Program-made: the position numbers and the translations under genes
DNA from: Mesorhabditis belari
Taxonomy: Eukaryota > Nematoda > Chromadorea > Rhabditida > Rhabditidae
Reading direction: 5' to 3'
DNA length: 64,000 nucleotides
Assembly (NCBI GenBank): GCA_958450365.1
Contig: CAUEEP010000740.1
Span: 859,501 to 923,500, forward strand
The notes under the pieces: model-generated
The model's database searches: none
Seen by the model: only the letters and a program-made list of their open reading frames with translations
Told to the model about the DNA's origin: nothing
Part shown: in pieces, positions 9,181-19,433 of the stretch
How positions within the stretch are numbered: the stretch's first letter is position 1
Layout: every line of letters begins with the position of its first letter

Positions 9181-10749
9181 TTACGAGTGCGTTGTTTTGT
9201 ACTCCTCATATCTAAATACAAAAACAGTGAACCTTGTGTAATTTAAAACCAACTTTTGTTTCTGCATAGCGTAATCGGTCATGTTCTGTTGTTGTTGCAC
9301 GCTTTTCAATCGTTGTCGAACGCCTTCTTGTCGTCGATTCCGTTGATTCTGCTCGTCCCATAGCACAAAACCTAAATAATGACATCTTACGACTCGTTGA
9401 CATCAACGACAGTTTTATCTCAATTAAAGCTCACCTATCGTTACCGTTGTGAGCACACACGAGGCGACGAATACGCGGAATCCGTAGAGCTTCTTTGCGC
9501 CAGCCACCATAACATGGAATCTGAAAAAGCACGTCCCCTCAATAAAGAGACCCTAAAACCAAGCGTTTAAAGCTTCCAAACCAAAAACTCACCGCGAAAA
9601 AGTCTTTCAAATCCGTCACAAAGCCAGCTGGGTTTCCAAAAGCATCCAGGTAAAAGCCGACGTTCATCACTTTCTTTTGAAGTTCCAAAAAAATACCAAA
9701 ATAGAATTTCTTTAGCAACTCGAACAAGAATGACGAGGTCTCAAAGTAGTGTAGTTGACGGAATGGCGGTAGACTGATGCCTGCGTTTTCAAAAGACACC
9801 AACTAAAAGAAAATATTGAGATATATCCATTTCAAACTCACCATAATATTGAACTGTTGCTTGAGAAGTCGGAGATCTTTTGGCAGTCCACTTTTCGGAA
9901 TTGTTGCAACTAAAACAAATAATAATTTATCGTTACATATACAAGTTTACGCTTACCAGAAAGAGCAATTTGACCCATATCTAACTCCAACCTTCCAAAG
10001 TAACACTTTCTTGATGCTAACGGATTTGGGCGATCCAATTCGGTATTTGGTGGCATTTCGAGGGCACTCGGCTAAAATTGAAATGTGCTTTTGAGCGCTA
10101 ATTTTAAACGTTACCTGTATTCTTTGACTCGCATCAGTCGCTTGCACAAATTGGATAAATTTCCAAAGAAGTAGCTCGTCCAGTTGAACCGAGAGGTCGC
10201 AAAGTTTCAATCGGAAACACTAAAGACTCTTCAACTTTTGTTTTTGTTATAAAACCTACATCAAAGGCGTCATAGTGTTTCATCGGAGTACAGTTCATTT
10301 CGATTTTCAATGCCGGTCGAGCCGTGGTCGGTACACCAGCTGGAAGATTCTCAGGACGAATGTAGTTCTAAAGAAGTGCATAAGGATTAATTAAGGCAGT
10401 ATCTACCTCATCATCAGCCATTGCCGCTTGACAATAGATGAATTGCCAGCGGTCCGCATTTAGAAGTTGATTGTCAGCCTAAATGTTTAAATTGCAACCA
10501 TACATGCTAACTAGTCCTGTTAACAATTGAACAGTTTTAGGTTTCACAAAAACTTTAGACTACGACGCAGCCTAATTATCTATATGCTAAATGCTTTACC
10601 TGTATGACTCCCACGCTGCCGGTCATCTGAAACGTCTCGCCAATCTTGCTCGCATTGATCACAATATCTCCAAAACGGGCGTACACAAGCTCTTCTTGCA
10701 GCGAGTTCACAATTGAGATCCCGATTCCACTTCGCATCGTGATAGCAAT
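9181..10749 (-). CDS. vps-13: VPS13-family lipid-transfer protein, C-terminal fragment
   Basis: Eight or nine exons read right to left encode, in order, IAITMRSGIGISIVNSLQEE, a QADNQLLNADRWQFI-like segment, ALKIEMNCTPMKHYDAF, an LKLCDLSVQLDELLLWKF segment, RLELDMGQIALS, LPKDLRLLKQQFNIM, and NAGISLPPFRQLHYFE followed by GFYLDAFGNPAGFVTDLKDFF. These are the order and motifs of the SHR-BD to C-terminal part of VPS13 proteins, which move lipid between membranes at contact sites. VPS13 proteins are about 3,000 residues; only about 450 are present. After DLKDFF the protein diverges into a hydrophobic exon and a QN-rich tail ending at 9181. Nothing coding is seen upstream of 10,749, so this is a fragment or a short derived gene. 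Introns end mostly TTTTAG. Confidence 0.75.
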
Positions 10750-10759
10750 CTAAACAAAC

Positions 10760-11217
10760 ATATCAAGACTAGCAAACAATTAGTGTTGATTGAAAAGATT
10801 TTCGTGGCTATTTCTAGATGTTTCACTTGTTTCCGGATACAATTGTTGTGGCGAATGGCCACTCAAAAAGCTGCCTAATATAGGTAGCACAAAGTTATTC
10901 AAGAAAATTGTGCATTCTATTGTGCACCATCAATTATTTTTGCTTCTTCAACCCATTAGTTGAATATCTTATGTTTAAAGCCTATATAACCAAACATTAT
11001 TTCTCGCACGACGTCGAATTCCAATTGACGTCGCCGACGTTTCAAGGGCGTCTAAAGGAGCACCGCGTCGTCGTCTCTTTTTCATTCAAAAAAAAATCTT
11101 TTCATTTTTTTCCATTCGCCTCTTCTCATATCCCCAACAAAATGTTTTGTTGTATATCGCCGCAAGGGGTTGCAACAAACTTTTGGTTGGGCGGCTTTGT
11201 GAGATGCAGCACTAGCT
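10760..11217. other. Intergenic, promoter-like CT-rich stretch
   Basis: No coding pattern is supported. 11,080-11,150 is T/C-rich and ends just before 'ccaacaaaatgttt', which looks like a start context but opens only a frame that runs into the foldback element at 11,218. Confidence 0.4.
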
Positions 11218-11642
11218 GGTCTCACAGTCGCATCGGATTCGTCTCTCTGGTCGCAAAACGGGCTATTAGCACCACGCTACTATGCCCGAAATTTTGCCTG
11301 AAAAGGGCAATTTTACGCTTTGCCAAGAATCAAGCCACCACCAAAGAGAAACGAGCCCTTGCGGTCAGCCTAAGCGCATCGAAACCTTACCTCGTTTGTT
11401 CTTTTTTCTCTTTCACAAAACACAAACACATCAACAATAAGAGAAAGAAAGAACAAACGAGGTAAGGTTTCGATGCGCTTAGGCTGACCGCAAGGGCTCG
11501 TTTCTCTTTGGTGGTGGCTTGATTCTTGGCAAAGCGTAAAATTGCCCTTTTCAGGCAAAATTTCGTGCAATAGCCCGTTAGCCAGTTTTGCTGATAGCCC
11601 GTTTTGCTACCAGAGAAACGAATCCCATGCGACTGTGAGACC
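11218..11642. mobile_element. Foldback (palindromic) element with ~195-bp arms
   Basis: Arms 11,218-11,413 and 11,441-11,642 are imperfect reverse complements around a loop of about 27 bp. They differ by short substitutions and small indels (for example near 11,275 versus 11,585). The outer ends read ggtctcacagtcgcat and its complement. Long arms with a tiny loop and no coding capacity fit a MITE or foldback transposon, or an inverted duplication. The right arm ends directly against an rpl-12-derived segment. Confidence 0.8.
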
Positions 11643-11776
11643 TCGCTAGCGACATCATCATCAAAATCGCGAGGACCATGCCCAGTCGTTCAAAGCTTGT
11701 GACGGTGTAGGAGATCCTCGGAACCGGTCAATCGGACGGCTACACCATTGATGGACAACACCCATGCGACGAATAG
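11643..11776 (+). pseudogene. rpl-12: Fragment of ribosomal protein L12 (rpl-12)
   Basis: The translation gives DLASDIIIKIARTMPSRSKL, then, after an in-frame TAG, EILGTGQSDGYTIDGQHP. This matches the C-terminal half of eukaryotic RPL12 (pattern IARQM-RS then EILGTAQSVGC-IDGQHPHD). The internal stop, the loss of the rest of the gene and the small size mark it as a pseudogene fragment. Bases 11,643-11,698 are repeated, identically as far as I can read, at 21,267-21,322. Confidence 0.75.
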
Positions 11777-11886
11777 TTTTCATTTTTTATTGTGATGGCT
11801 TCGTTGATAGCTTTTCTTTTTTATTGATCTGCCATTATGTTTTTCCTTGCTTTTCGCCCACACTCTCATCCTTTAGTTGTGACTTA

Positions 11887-12583
11887 ATGACACCTCAACT
11901 GCGTTTCTCGAAGGATTTCGATTCTTTCGCGGTGGAACCGAATCATTTGGACGTGATCTATGGCGGAAAGGCTTTTCGTCTTGCTTACCCGATCAACGAA
12001 AAAAGGAAGTTCGCAGTCGAAAATTTGGGCAACTCCAAGCTCTTATTGCCGGAAATGTTGCTTGAGGTCTGTCTTTTTTGTTTCAATAATAAATTCCTAT
12101 ATTTATTTCTCATATAATATAATAATATCATATAGTGATATAATATCATACTAGAGGAACTATTCTTAGGCGGCAAACCTTTGCCCAGATCTAGGTTAAA
12201 TAACAATATTCATGATAGACTTTTAGTGCTACGATCGAGATATTTCGTATGGAATACTTGTGAATGTCCAGGCCGGATTCGAAGATGTGCTGATGTTGGG
12301 TCGATTTGTCGAGAAGCTTTCAAGTGTTGCCGGCTATCAACAGGTTCAGTGTTAAAATTTTCTGCGGGTGAAAGTTCTTGACTTGTACTTATTTAATTCG
12401 TTAGGTTGAGATTTTAAGTGTGGATTTTTACGAGGCTACGAGAATTTCAGAATTCAATTTTAGGTACGCGTTGACGAAGGCAATTTTTCGGCAATGATGT
12501 CAGGGGGTTTGGAACACGAAGATGACACTGGCGAAGAGGACTTTGACGAGTATGACACCGACGAAGAAGACGTTGACGAGTAG
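11887..12583 (+). CDS. Small orphan protein with acidic tail
   Basis: Three exons (11887-12066, 12227-12343, 12464-12583) with intact phase-0 junctions encode 138 residues. The N-terminal two thirds look globular (LDVIYGGKAFRLAYPINEKR; GILVNVQAGFEDVLMLGRF). The last 30 residues are almost wholly D/E (EDDTGEEDFDEYDTDEED). I do not recognise the family. Acceptors end TTTTAG or TTAG, like the housekeeping genes nearby. The surrounding 10 kb contains mostly broken gene copies, so an intact frame across three exons is the main argument that this one is real. Confidence 0.55.
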
Positions 12584-12762
12584 GAGCCCAACATGGATCA
12601 AAACCTGTTATTTCAGATTATTCATATGTAAAAATTAGCTCCAGTGAACGGTTATTAGTTTCAAGTATTTTCTTGTGCGCTCTTTATCTGACAGTGTTTT
12701 GGTCTTTACTTTACGACTATTTGATATTCTTCAGATTTAATAATTTCGGTTGTTTTAGATCC

Positions 12763-13456
12763 AAGGAGTTTGGTTCGAAATCGGAAGCGAAGGTCAGTTT
12801 ATGGATCTCCTTTTTTGTCAGTAGCTGATTGAAATCAAATATTAAGCCTATAAAGTGCACGTCACAGTGACGTTAAGTGATAAGTGCTCATTTTTTGATG
12901 TTGGCTGATTTTTCATTTCTTCCTTTAGATGAATGTGCAACGTCCTCGTCCAATCTTGATGTTTGTCGAAGAACGAGGCAGAAGCGGCAACCCTATCGCC
13001 AACCCTATCGAGTTCTACTTCCCTACTGGTCGCAATTCCCACATACTTCGAGATCACCGACCCTCGAGACAACGTCTGCTATCGATTTGCTCACACTCAG
13101 CCAGTGAATAATCGCACGTATGAATCGTTTCCGCGAGACTTCGGTACATCAGGAGGTAGAAGACACAAGTATCTCTTGCATAATGTGATGATGCAGGTCA
13201 GGTTTCTCTTTGATTGTAGTTTTTCTATAGAATCGATGAGATCTTAGGTTTGAAATTACAGCTTATAATTCTTGTACTTTAGAGTCCACCAAACCCGATC
13301 AACACCCACCGTCATTTTAAGCAGCATCAGAGTGGACAGTTGCCTCTCACCGTGTTTGTGGATCTCGCCGAGGTCGATGTGTTCGTGGATTTGGGCGCTT
13401 TTTCGGATGATGTTTTCCGTGGTGGCATTCGACAGAGCAACTATACGCCAATTTAA
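12763..13456 (+). pseudogene. Orphan gene, copy 1 (related to 19.43-19.98 kb), possibly frameshifted
   Basis: An exon ending at 13,196 reads PTYFEITDPRDNVCYRFAHT and, further on, GRRHKYLLHNVMMQ. It joins 13,283-13,456, which begins SPPNPINTHR, contains LPLTVFVDLAEVDVFVDL and ends TPI. The second gene at 19,434 has the same layout: a charged exon ending in GRSTYIFSDIILE, then an exon starting SPPQ and containing VVDLFLDL. In copy 1 the frame upstream of about 12,960 is blocked while another frame (NVQRPRPILMFVEERGRSG) is open from the acceptor at 12,928, so an indel seems to separate the two. Function is unknown. Confidence 0.45.
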
Positions 13457-13933
13457 CCAGGTTTTTTTCAGGTTTCATCATTTGCTTGTGGTTTAGGTAA
13501 AAAGCTAGAGTGTGATCTGTTAGAATCAAAGTAACTCGTCGCTGATGACCTAGCATTATAGCCTTTAAAATTTACGAAAAATGCTCTAAGATATTAACGA
13601 AGCAACTAAGAATGAGCAAGTTTTTTCGAATCGTAGCCGATAACATTCCATAGAGATTTTGATAACTCTTATTTTTCAAAATTTTAGTTTCGGCACGGTC
13701 ATGGTTGCAGTCACATCATTCATCATCATTCAAAAAGACGATCTCAAAAGTTGGCTTGTGATACATTGACGTGCTTTCTGTTTCTTGTTTGTTTACCAAA
13801 TTCATTCTTGTTGAATAAAAGTTTATTTGTTATCTAGACCGTCGGAAAAGCAGCAATGGGCTATGAATTTTTTTCAAAACTTCACATAGAGACTATTCGA
13901 ATTGCGTGTTATGACCTTTAAGGAGTTAAGCGG

Positions 13934-15340
13934 AAGAAGTAAGCGGCATTGACCCGAACTTAGACAAGTGTTGGCCGAATAGGTGAAGGTTTGTATCGCT
14001 TAATTAAGAATAAATGTTTGGATTTTTAGGTTGTGAACAAGGGGAATTATTCTACAAACGGCTGCTCAAAGACACCACATTTAATTGCGTCAAGATCTTT
14101 AGAGGTAACATTTGATTATGCCATGTAAAAAAACTATTATACTTGTTTTCACCTGTAATTAATCATTTTTTCAGGAACCTTCTCCAGCTCAAATCGTGAA
14201 TACGGATGAGGTTTCAAGGATTGGCTATTAGGTGAAGGCGGTTTTGCAAAGGTGCATCGAGCTCGCAATGACGAAGGATTGACAGTAGCTTTGAAGGTAA
14301 AGCGTTTAAAACTTTTGCTCTACAATTATATTTAGTACGAGGTTCCATCGTGTGCCTGGGAAGCCTACATTTCGCAAGGTAAAGTTTGATGAACTAGTGG
14401 AGTTCCTATTAATAAATTTAGCCGTCCACAATCGCGTTTCCACGGAGATCAGCCTCGCCATCATGAAGATCGACGACATGTACATCTTCCGGAACGCATC
14501 TCTGATTGTCAACGAGTACTTGTCGATGGGCAACATGCTGCAATGCATTAACAACGTGACCGGCGAGGTATCCTACAGTGTTGTACTCGATCTCTTCAAC
14601 TCGCACGAATTTTGGAAGAAGTTCACGCCGCCGGAATTATCCATGGAGATGTAAAGCCAGACAATGTGATGTTCATTGGAAAGTGAGTCGTGGTTAAATT
14701 AAACAGTTACTTTGTTGTTTCAGATTGCCCGAAGGATTGTCTCTACGCGCCGACGTGTTGCTTTCTGCAAGGCCCATCATACGTCTCATCGATTGGGGTC
14801 GAGCAATTGATCTCTCTTCTCTGCCAGGTGGAACTTCCTTCAGTGGTCGCGCCGGAACACAATGCTTCGATTGTCCTGAAATGCTGGTAAGTGTGAAGTT
14901 TTGTTTTTTTCAATTTTGGATACTTTAGAATGATCGTCCTTGGACTTATCAGACGGATCACTTCTCTTTCGCTGCATCTCTCCATGTAGGAATCTTCAAG
15001 ACGTACGGAAAGGTCGTCGAGGATTCGAATGGTTTCATGTTTGAGAAACCACTTCCTAGGTACTACTAATGATTTAATATTTTAATATTTACAGTGTTTT
15101 ATTTCAGGCGCCGTCCAAAAGCTCCGTACATTCGTGGTGTCATGTCTCAAATGCTCAGCATTCCATCGTGCGAAGCCATTTCTTCTTGAGACAACGTTAT
15201 CGAGAAGCTTTCAAGTAAGTTACTTTTGTGTCTATCCAGTCAACTACTTTCTCTTTAGGTTGAATTTCCGCTCGACGCAATGGGCTGAGGAAGCAAAACG
15301 CTACAACATGGCCATTGCCAATTTTAAACCTGGATGCTAA
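13934..15340 (+). pseudogene. bub-1: BUB1 spindle-checkpoint kinase, kinase-domain copy with lesions
   Basis: Exons encode a BUB1-type kinase: WLLGEGGFAKVHRA (glycine loop) with VALK, YEVPSCAWEAYISQ, IMKIDDMYIF, IIHGDVKPDN (catalytic loop), LIDWGRAIDLSSLPGG, RPWTYQTDHF and FKTYGKVV, ending NFKPGC. BUB1 acts at kinetochores to delay anaphase. Lesions: the frame breaks just before the glycine loop (14,215), it breaks again between NNVTGE and the EEVHAAGIIHG exon (about 14,567), and there is a TGA at about 15,188-15,190 where the second copy has TGG (W). The N-terminal TPR half is not upstream. An AATAAA lies at 15,378-15,383. The gene is a pseudogene unless the sequence carries errors; the nonsense change is a substitution and not a homopolymer slip. 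Confidence 0.75.
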
Positions 15341-15383
15341 GGATTGGATTTTTTTATTTCTTTTGCGTTCTTGATTCAATAAA

Positions 15384-15929
15384 TAATTCAAAGTTCATTT
15401 CTTGTTTGAAAGTTTATAGTGGCTGAAGCCAGTTTATGCTTTTACCTTTGCTAATTTAATAGTTTTGCAACGGTCCGGCAAATAAACTTTGTCTTCGCTG
15501 CTTCCATTCAATTCTCCAAGCCTCCAAATTCATTCTCATTGCAAAGAAAAACACGAAATTTATCGTGTAAAGATACCGTATTTCTTCTAATAGTAGCCCC
15601 ACTTAACTGATGAAGCCCCGCCCACTCACCTGAGAGACAAAAAGTTGCACAAAATTACGGGTTTTTAACTAAAAGTTTAGAAACTCTGTTAGAATGTTCG
15701 CATTCCATAGGCACATTTATAGAAATAAAAGGAATTCGATTTGCTTTACTCGTTGCTGAGAAAATTCAAAAAACTTTGAAAAAATTTACGCATCATTTAT
15801 TTTCTATTATTTTCCTAAGGATTGTCTCTATGCGCATTGGTTTCAGCAGCGAAATTTTCGCCAATCGTATGATTCTTTACACCTGGTTTCAATCGAATTT
15901 ATAGCTTTTTTATTTTAGTCTCGATAGTC
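15384..15929. other. Intergenic, with half of a MITE end
   Basis: No gene is seen. 15,573-15,620 carries 'taccgtatttcttctaatagtag', the same kind of end as the MITE at 58,557. 15,840-15,925 resembles 19,170-19,270, showing that the bub-1 duplication extends past the gene into the 5' flank of the next one. Confidence 0.5.
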
Positions 15930-17658
15930 ATGAGTGACGCAGAGCTCGAGGCTTCTGAAGCGAAGCGAAGCGAAGCGTACTTTGTAGACCGCGAGCTCGT
16001 CATTGACTTGGAACAAAAACAGGCCATCAACGTCACGGTGGGAGACAGGTGAGAGAATGAAACTTCACCTAACTATGGCTTATCCCTACGCCAAAAAAGC
16101 AAATGATTCTACTTTCAGAATGGAAGATGAACGAGTGGTCATCAATGAGGATCATCTTTTACATCCATCGGCAAAACTTCGCGTGCCAATTCTCGCTGCC
16201 GAAATCGCGAACAAATGGGACAAGGAGATCGACGACAATCTGAAGTGCTACGTCATTGAGGATATGAAGACACTGTTCCATTTTTTCAACAACCTCGACG
16301 ACGGGCTTGAACTTGGAATTTTGATACAACAAGTCCTGAGGGGCGAAGTTACTCCGTCCAGCATTGTACTGGGAATGGAACATTATGCTGCTCTTTCAAC
16401 GGATGCCTGTAACGCATACGCAGAACTTCTCATCAAGAAACCAAAGGTGATAGGCAATGGCTATTGGAGCTTTATGTATGAGAAAGCCATGGACGAAAAA
16501 AGAACAAAAAGCGAAGCGCTGCGTCTAACGGGAAATCTATCAAAAGGGACGTGGAGAAAAGAGAAACGAACGCAGGATACAAAGGATCAACTAGCGGCAC
16601 TACTTAGTAACAAGCAAATTGTTATTGTTGCAGATGATGCGGCTACGAAAGCAATTGAGTTGGTTCAGAGCTCAGGTTTCAGCACCTATGTGTTAAAAAC
16701 AGCTGAGGGTTGTGAACCTGTCCTCAAAAGGCTACGTGAACTGAACTCACTAATTTCGAAAGTCAATATGATCGAGCTGTTGTTCATCGTGATCAACCCA
16801 GGCGTTTCCGAGTCATCTCAAGGAATTGCCTCAGACCAGCTATTCAAAGAGTTGGCTAACCTAGCAAGAAAGCTAACTCCAACAGCAACAATGGTAGTAG
16901 CACCCGGAATTCCAATATGCCTGGTTACCCACCAACAACTTGACTCTATGAAACAGATGTTTTCAAGGATTGAAAAAATGGGATTACGCAATCTGAGTAC
17001 ACTGACTAGAAATGTAAATGATCAAAGAGGAAACGGACTTCCTTGGTCACTACAGGGACTTTTCCGCAAGAGTTACGGTGCGAAAATCAATAACAACGAT
17101 CTAATCGCTTTGGGCAAATTTTACCTAGAGACCTTGAACTCTACGCAAAAGTTCTGCAAAGAAGGAAAGATCAACAGAAAGAGGGGACATAACCTGGTCG
17201 TTGTCGAGGACCCAGCGATGACCCCACCGTATCGAGGTGATCGTTCGCCCACTCCTGAACTCTCGGCATTGATTTTTCACGAAGATCCATCTATTCACAT
17301 CGATCTACATCAGAAGCCGCGCCTAAAAATTAAACCAGCAGAAGTCGATACAAACACTCTAAGCGTGAACCCAAAAACAAAGAACGATCGGAGCATTGTA
17401 CTCGACAAAGAAAAGGTTCAACAAATGGACCAGCTCAAATTCAAACTCGCTACAGGCTCATCAAAGCTGAAATCGCGCATCGCATGTGGGGCATCAAACA
17501 AAGAGGAAAAAACAAAGAAATCGAAAGAAGTCAAGGATCCGAAGAAACCCGAAAAGCGAAAGAAAGAGAAATGTCCATGGGAGGACTACCATCATGGACG
17601 AGATCGGGAGGAGCGACGATCAAGCAGTGATCACGCAGGGTCATCTACACGCAAATAA
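15930..17658 (+). CDS. Nearly intronless orphan protein of about 552 residues with basic C-terminus
   Basis: Exon 15930-16048 (MSDAELEASEAKRSEAYFV) joins 16119-17658 over a 70-nt intron ending TTTCAG, restoring ..VGDRMEDERVV. The large second exon of 1.5 kb is unusual here. Residues ~200-390 alternate predicted strands and helices (QIVIVADDAATKAIELV; IELLFIVINPGVSESS; TMVVAPGIPICLV; LGKFYLETLN), which is suggestive of an alpha/beta hydrolase or SGNH-like fold, but I see no convincing catalytic triad. The last 60 residues are lysine/arginine-rich. I do not recognise the family. It sits between a bub-1 pseudogene and a topoisomerase II fragment in a duplicated region, so a captured or transposon-derived origin is possible. 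The frame is fully open. Confidence 0.7.
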
Positions 17659-17793
17659 GCCATCAAACAAAACTTTATATTGTTTTTCTATTATTTTTTT
17701 TCTATTATTGTTCTTGTGTTTTTATGAGATAAATTTGATTTATTTAGGTTTACATGATCAATTTTGTATTTCTCTTTGAAATGAGGACGAAAT

Positions 17794-18385
17794 CTATTTC
17801 CCAATTGGAAGCCGAGTGGAGAATCCGGAACTTTTCGACAAACCTGGGTCAAGAATATGACAAAGGACAAGGATGCAGAGATTGTGAAGACGAAAGGAGA
17901 CGACTATACGAATGTGTAGTGGGATTTGTTGCTTTACCATCTAAATTTCTTTTAGGTCACTTTCAAGCCGGAGTTGGCTAAATTCAAGATGCCGGAGCTG
18001 GATGATGATATCATCGGATTGATTTCACGACGTGCTTTTGATGTAGCTGGCGCATCTTGTGGCATAAAAAGTGTTACCGGTGTGTTTTCCTTGTTGGAAT
18101 GTAATTTAAAATGAAGTTCTAGGTTAGTGGTTTCAAACAATACATCGAGCAGTATACCAAGGATATCACCGATAACACGGGCGAAGCAAACAAAGTCTGC
18201 TATGAGCAAGTGAACGATCGCTGGGAGGTGAAAATTTTTCGGATTTTCCTAATCAATTTGGTCTTTAGGTTGGCCTGTGTGTCAGCGAGAGAGGCTTTCA
18301 ACAAGTCTCATTTACCAACTCGATTGCTACGACAAAGGTTTGGATTTTACGATTTTGGGGAAACGTTGAGTCTTTAGGGTGATCG
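17794..18385 (+). pseudogene. top-2: DNA topoisomerase II fragment
   Basis: Exons encode, in order, PSGESGTFRQTWVKNMTKDK, VTFKPELAKFKMPELDDDII, GLISRRAFDVAGASCGIK, VSGFKQYIEQYTKDI, EQVNDRWEV, RGFQQVSFTNSIATTKGDRH and VDYVA. This is the stretch of eukaryotic topoisomerase II spanning the end of the ATPase (GHKL) and transducer domains, about 190 of more than 1,400 residues. The phase between the exon ending near 18,080 and the one starting near 18,123 does not join cleanly. After HVDYVA the similarity stops and the sequence runs into bub-1-derived DNA. It cannot make a functional topoisomerase. Confidence 0.8.
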
Positions 18386-18515
18386 TCATGTGGATTATGT
18401 TGCCTCAGCATTTTTTCTCGTCTCTTCTCTTTTCGATTGCTACCAACTCGAACCCGAACCGGAAATTGCATATGGAAGTCAATCACCGGGACTTTCTTTC
18501 ACCACGAAGATCACG

Positions 18516-18852
18516 CGAGTTACGTTTTGCAAGGTAAGGTTTAATGAACTAGTGGGCTTCCTATTTATAAATTTAGCCGTCCAGAAAAATATTCAGTGTT
18601 TTATTTTAGGCGCCGGCCAGAAACACCCCACATTCGTGAGGTGATGTCTCAAATACTCAACATTCCATCGTGCAAAGCCGTTCCTTCATGGGACAACGTT
18701 GTCGAGAAGCTGACTACATCTTTCAAGTAAGTTACTTTTGTGTCTATCCAGTCAACTACTTTCTCTTTAGGTTGAATTTCCGCTCGACGCAATGGGCTGA
18801 GGAAGCAAAACGCTACAACATGGCCATTGCCAATTTTAAACCTGGATGCTAA
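18516..18852 (+). pseudogene. bub-1: Second bub-1 copy: deletion derivative keeping only the last exons
   Basis: The segment starts with the end of the exon that in copy 1 reads YISQ and the same following intron (gtaaggtttaatgaactagtggg), then jumps directly to the last two exons (RRPETPHIREVMSQIL; CKAVPSWDNVVEKL; then LNFRSTQWAEEAKRY). The kinase core is deleted. The last exon and 3' flank (to about 18,960, AATAAA at 18,890-18,895) are nearly identical to 15,190-15,440. Here the tryptophan codon lost in copy 1 is intact. The topoisomerase II fragment lies directly upstream and could splice into these exons. Confidence 0.8.
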
Positions 18853-18999
18853 GGATTGGATTTTTTTATTTCTTTTGCGTTCTTGATTCAATAAATAATT
18901 CAAAGTTCATTTCTTGTTTGAAAGTTTATAGTGGCTGAAGCCAGTTTATGCTTTATCATTGGTAATTGAGACGTATGAGTTCCTTCTATGGACACTTTA

Positions 19000-19430
19000 G
19001 CACCGGCGGCGCTTCTTAGCCAAAGACTAATTTGATTTTTTGTCAGCTTGCTCTGAGTCAAAGTTGTAGAAATGCATGCTATTCTTGCGCTAGTCTTTAG
19101 ACACTTTTGTATGTGATTGATGTAAAAATAAGATCTCTGAGTCTACAAAATATGCGTTGAGCTTGGTTTTGGTATTCAGCAGCGAGATTTTCGTTAAGCA
19201 CATAATTCTTTGCAGCTGCTTTCAATGGAGTTTTTATGCTAGATCGGGTCGTCTATTTTGGTCTCGATAGTTTCCTTGTAGCATTATCATACTTGTAGTT
19301 TTCCATTTATGAGAGAGAAAACTTTCCAAAAAACGGTAGCAAAATGATACAGAAATACTTATTTATCACGTTTTAAGTTTATATCTCTTATTTGAGATTT
19401 TCAATCATTTTGTTCATCTGCTCTTTCTAG
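19000..19430. other. Intergenic flank of the bub-1 duplication
   Basis: AT-rich; no coding pattern. 19,170-19,270 is a diverged copy of the sequence just upstream of the orphan gene at 15,930. Confidence 0.45.
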
Positions 19431-19433
19431 ATC

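Noticed and set aside
10908..11465. Plus-strand open frame of about 185 codons
   Set aside because: It runs through the promoter-like tract into one arm of the foldback element; composition and palindromic origin explain it.
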